DNA from: DAOMOD01 sp964526035
Lineage (GTDB): Bacteria; Pseudomonadota; Gammaproteobacteria; Xanthomonadales; BPKI01
DNA: 9,313 nt
Direction: 5' to 3'
Assembly: GCA_964526035.1 (NCBI GenBank)
Contig: CAZGKE010000138.1
Coordinates: 1 to 9,313 of the forward strand
The notes below the pieces were generated by a model. That model searched no databases, was not told the origin of the DNA, and saw nothing but the letters and a program-made list of their open reading frames with translations. Positions 7,710-9,313 of the stretch are shown piece after piece; position 1 is the stretch's first letter; each line of letters opens with the position of its first letter. Position numbers and translations under genes: made by a program.

Positions 7710-9185
7710 TCACAGCGTCGGCAGCAGCCAGCGCCCGAACAGTTCGATCAAAAGCACGATGAGCGTGACCGCAATCACGTTCAGGCCGGCACCAGCGCGA
7801 ATCATCTGACCGATGCTCACATGGCCGGACGCGAAGACGATGGCGTTGGGCGGCGTCGCCACCGGCAGCATGAAGGCGCAGGTGGCCGCAAAGGCCGCCG
7901 CAAACAGCACTGGCAGCGGCGCAATGCCGAGCCCGACGGTCGCAGCCGCAAGGACCGGAATGAAGGTGGTGGCGATGGCGGTGTTGCTGAACATCGAGGT
8001 CAGAAGAACCACGAGTCCGGTGGCGGCCAGCATCACCCAAAGCGGACGGATGCCATGCAGCCCGCTGAACCCGGAAGCCAGCCACGCGTCGACACCGGTG
8101 CCGCTGATCGCTGCGGCCAGACTGAGCCCACCGCCGAACAGCAGCAGGATGCCCCAGGGCAGGCGCTGCGCCGTGTCCCAGTCGAGCAGGAACGTGCGCC
8201 GCCCGGCATCCACCGGCAGCAGGAACAGGCACAGCGCGCCGAACATGGCGATCACTGCATCGGTCAAACCGGCGATACCAGTCCATGACACCAGCTGCGG
8301 GCGCAGGACCCACGCGGTCGCGGTACCCAGAAAGACGCCCAGAAGCATGCGCTCGGCCCTGGTCATCCGTCCCAGACGACCGAGATCCTCTCGGATTTCC
8401 GCGCGCGCCGCTTCCGGCACGACCGGATGCAACGGAAAAGCAATGCGCGTGAGGTAGAGCCATGCCAGGGGCAACAGCATCAGCACCAACGGCACGCCGA
8501 CCTTCATCCAGTCGAGCATGCCGATATCGCGGCCCAGTTCCGCACGCGCAAAGTTCGCCAGGATCAGGTTGGGAGGCGAGCCGATCAGGGTACCCAGCCC
8601 GCCGATCGAGGCCCCGTAGGCCATGCCCAGCATCAGACAGGTGGCAAAGCAGCGCAGCGCGTCCGCAACCTGGGGATTTTCGCAATCCAGGTGCCGGCGC
8701 AGCAGTTCGATCACGCTGATGCCGATCGGCAGCAGCATCACGGTGGCCGCGGTGTTCGATATCCACATGCTGAGCACCGCGGTGGCCAGCATGAAGCCGG
8801 CCACCAGCCGCCGCGGTGCAGTGCCGACGATGCGCACGATCCCCAGCGCGATGCGTGTATGCAGCGACCAGCGCTGCATCGACAAGCCGATCATGAAGCC
8901 GCCCATGAACAGGAACACCACTTCGGAGGCATAGGGCTGCAGCGCCTGATCCACAGGCATCACGCCGGCAAGCGGGAACAGCACGATGGGTAGCAGGGCT
9001 GTCGCGGGCAACGGAATGGCTTCGGTCATCCACCACAGTGCCATCCACACGCCGATGGCAGCGGTGGCGCGACCGGCACCCTCAAGGCCTCCGGCATCCA
9101 CGTCGGGCAACCACAGGTAGAGCAGCAGGCCCGCCAGGGGGCCGGCAAAGAATCCAATCCAGCCGATGCGATGCATCACCGTCAT
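7710..9185 (-). CDS. DASS/SLC13-family dicarboxylate:cation symporter
   Basis: This is an inner-membrane carrier of the divalent anion:sodium symporter family, probably importing succinate, fumarate or malate with Na+. The 491 residues are mostly hydrophobic, with about 11 membrane segments by eye. Both SNT signature motifs that shape the substrate and sodium sites in VcINDY are present: SNTAAT at 143-148 and SNTAIAT at 400-406. They pair with GSPPN (202-206) and TPPN (444-447) in the symmetrical half. The C-terminal family block FMLPVATPPNAIVFASG spans 438-454. TEAIPLPATALLP (54-66) is also typical. The ATG at 9185 is used; the ATG at 9176 (MHRIGWIGFF) is an equally possible start, since neither has a clear Shine-Dalgarno sequence. 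Substrate is inferred: sulfate or citrate transporters share this fold. The gene is convergent with the propeller gene, and nearby fumC fits a C4-acid role. Confidence 0.9.
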   Translation of the reverse strand: MTVMHRIGWIGFFAGPLAGLLLYLWLPDVDAGGLEGAGRATAAIGVWMALWWMTEAIPLPATALLPIVLFPLAGVMPVDQALQPYASEVVFLFMGGFMIGLSMQRWSLHTRIALGIVRIVGTAPRRLVAGFMLATAVLSMWISNTAATVMLLPIGISVIELLRRHLDCENPQVADALRCFATCLMLGMAYGASIGGLGTLIGSPPNLILANFARAELGRDIGMLDWMKVGVPLVLMLLPLAWLYLTRIAFPLHPVVPEAARAEIREDLGRLGRMTRAERMLLGVFLGTATAWVLRPQLVSWTGIAGLTDAVIAMFGALCLFLLPVDAGRRTFLLDWDTAQRLPWGILLLFGGGLSLAAAISGTGVDAWLASGFSGLHGIRPLWVMLAATGLVVLLTSMFSNTAIATTFIPVLAAATVGLGIAPLPVLFAAAFAATCAFMLPVATPPNAIVFASGHVSIGQMIRAGAGLNVIAVTLIVLLIELFGRWLLPTL

Positions 9186-9287
9186 GGCCGGGAGGATACG
9201 CGAGCAGCTGGGCGAGGTCCCCCGCGAACACAGCGTCGCGGCCCAGTGCCGCCGCCTGCGCTAGTGTGGTGTTCCGCAATTAGGTTG

Positions 9288-9310
9288 CCGAAATCGCGCT
9301 GCGGATTCGG
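9288..9310. other. Imperfect hairpin at the right edge
   Basis: CCGAA (9288-9292) pairs with TTCGG (9306-9310). After an A-A mismatch, TCGC (9294-9297) pairs with GCGG (9301-9304), including one wobble, around loop GCT. The 128 bp upstream of the transporter hold no convincing -35/-10 pair on either strand. The hairpin may belong to a gene beyond the window or be chance; only 3 bases follow it. Confidence 0.25.
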
Positions 9311-9313
9311 CTC

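Noticed and set aside
7693..9048. 451-codon open frame on the minus strand overlapping the transporter in another phase
   Set aside because: Its translation is rich in Arg, Ala and Gly without membrane segments or motifs, while the transporter frame has both SNT motifs.
9082..9279. Small 65-codon minus-strand frame upstream of and overlapping the transporter start
   Set aside because: It has no ribosome site, no recognisable family, and mostly overlaps the transporter in another phase; a leader peptide cannot be supported.

Overview
The window is GC-rich (about two thirds G+C by eye) and densely coded, with gaps no longer than about 290 bases. Gene content suggests a gammaproteobacterium of the Lysobacterales/Xanthomonadales, such as Rhodanobacteraceae or a relative. 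The clues are an E. coli-like class II fumarase and PurB, a bacterial kynurenine 3-monooxygenase (common in this order, where NAD can be made from tryptophan), and a large secreted protein ending in twin modules of a type I associate with secreted proteins of this group. The taxonomic call is inference; no rRNA or tRNA gene is present.

Layout, left to right. (1) A GTAG-headed REP-like hairpin at the left edge (3-33). (2) fumC on the minus strand (38-1441). (3) A 290-bp divergent intergenic region with a perfect TATAAT -10 for fumC, a TACAAT -10 for purB, a 9-bp inverted repeat and a cluster of 19-bp direct repeats between the promoters. (4) purB (1732-3099), then kmo (3102-4517) only 2 bp later, probably one transcript with translational coupling. 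(5) A 93-bp gap. (6) A 1016-residue secreted protein of unknown function (4611-7661): signal peptide, fourteen roughly 50-residue beta-propeller-type repeats, and two copies of a C-terminal module of about 120 residues. (7) A perfect 14-bp hairpin between convergent genes (7667-7698). (8) A DASS/SLC13-type dicarboxylate transporter on the minus strand (7710-9185). (9) 128 bp of upstream sequence with an imperfect hairpin at the right edge.

Functional theme. PurB releases fumarate, FumC hydrates fumarate to malate, and the SLC13 protein probably imports C4-dicarboxylates, so three of the five genes touch the same metabolite pool. FumC and PurB are also members of one lyase superfamily, sitting back to back. 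kmo links the purB transcript to tryptophan breakdown and possibly NAD synthesis. The secreted propeller protein has no evident metabolic tie to its neighbours and is the least understood gene here.

The items I rate highest are the in-frame palindrome insertion inside kmo, the fourteen-repeat architecture with twin C-terminal modules, and the purB-kmo coupling. I see no phage, CRISPR, transposase or defence genes.
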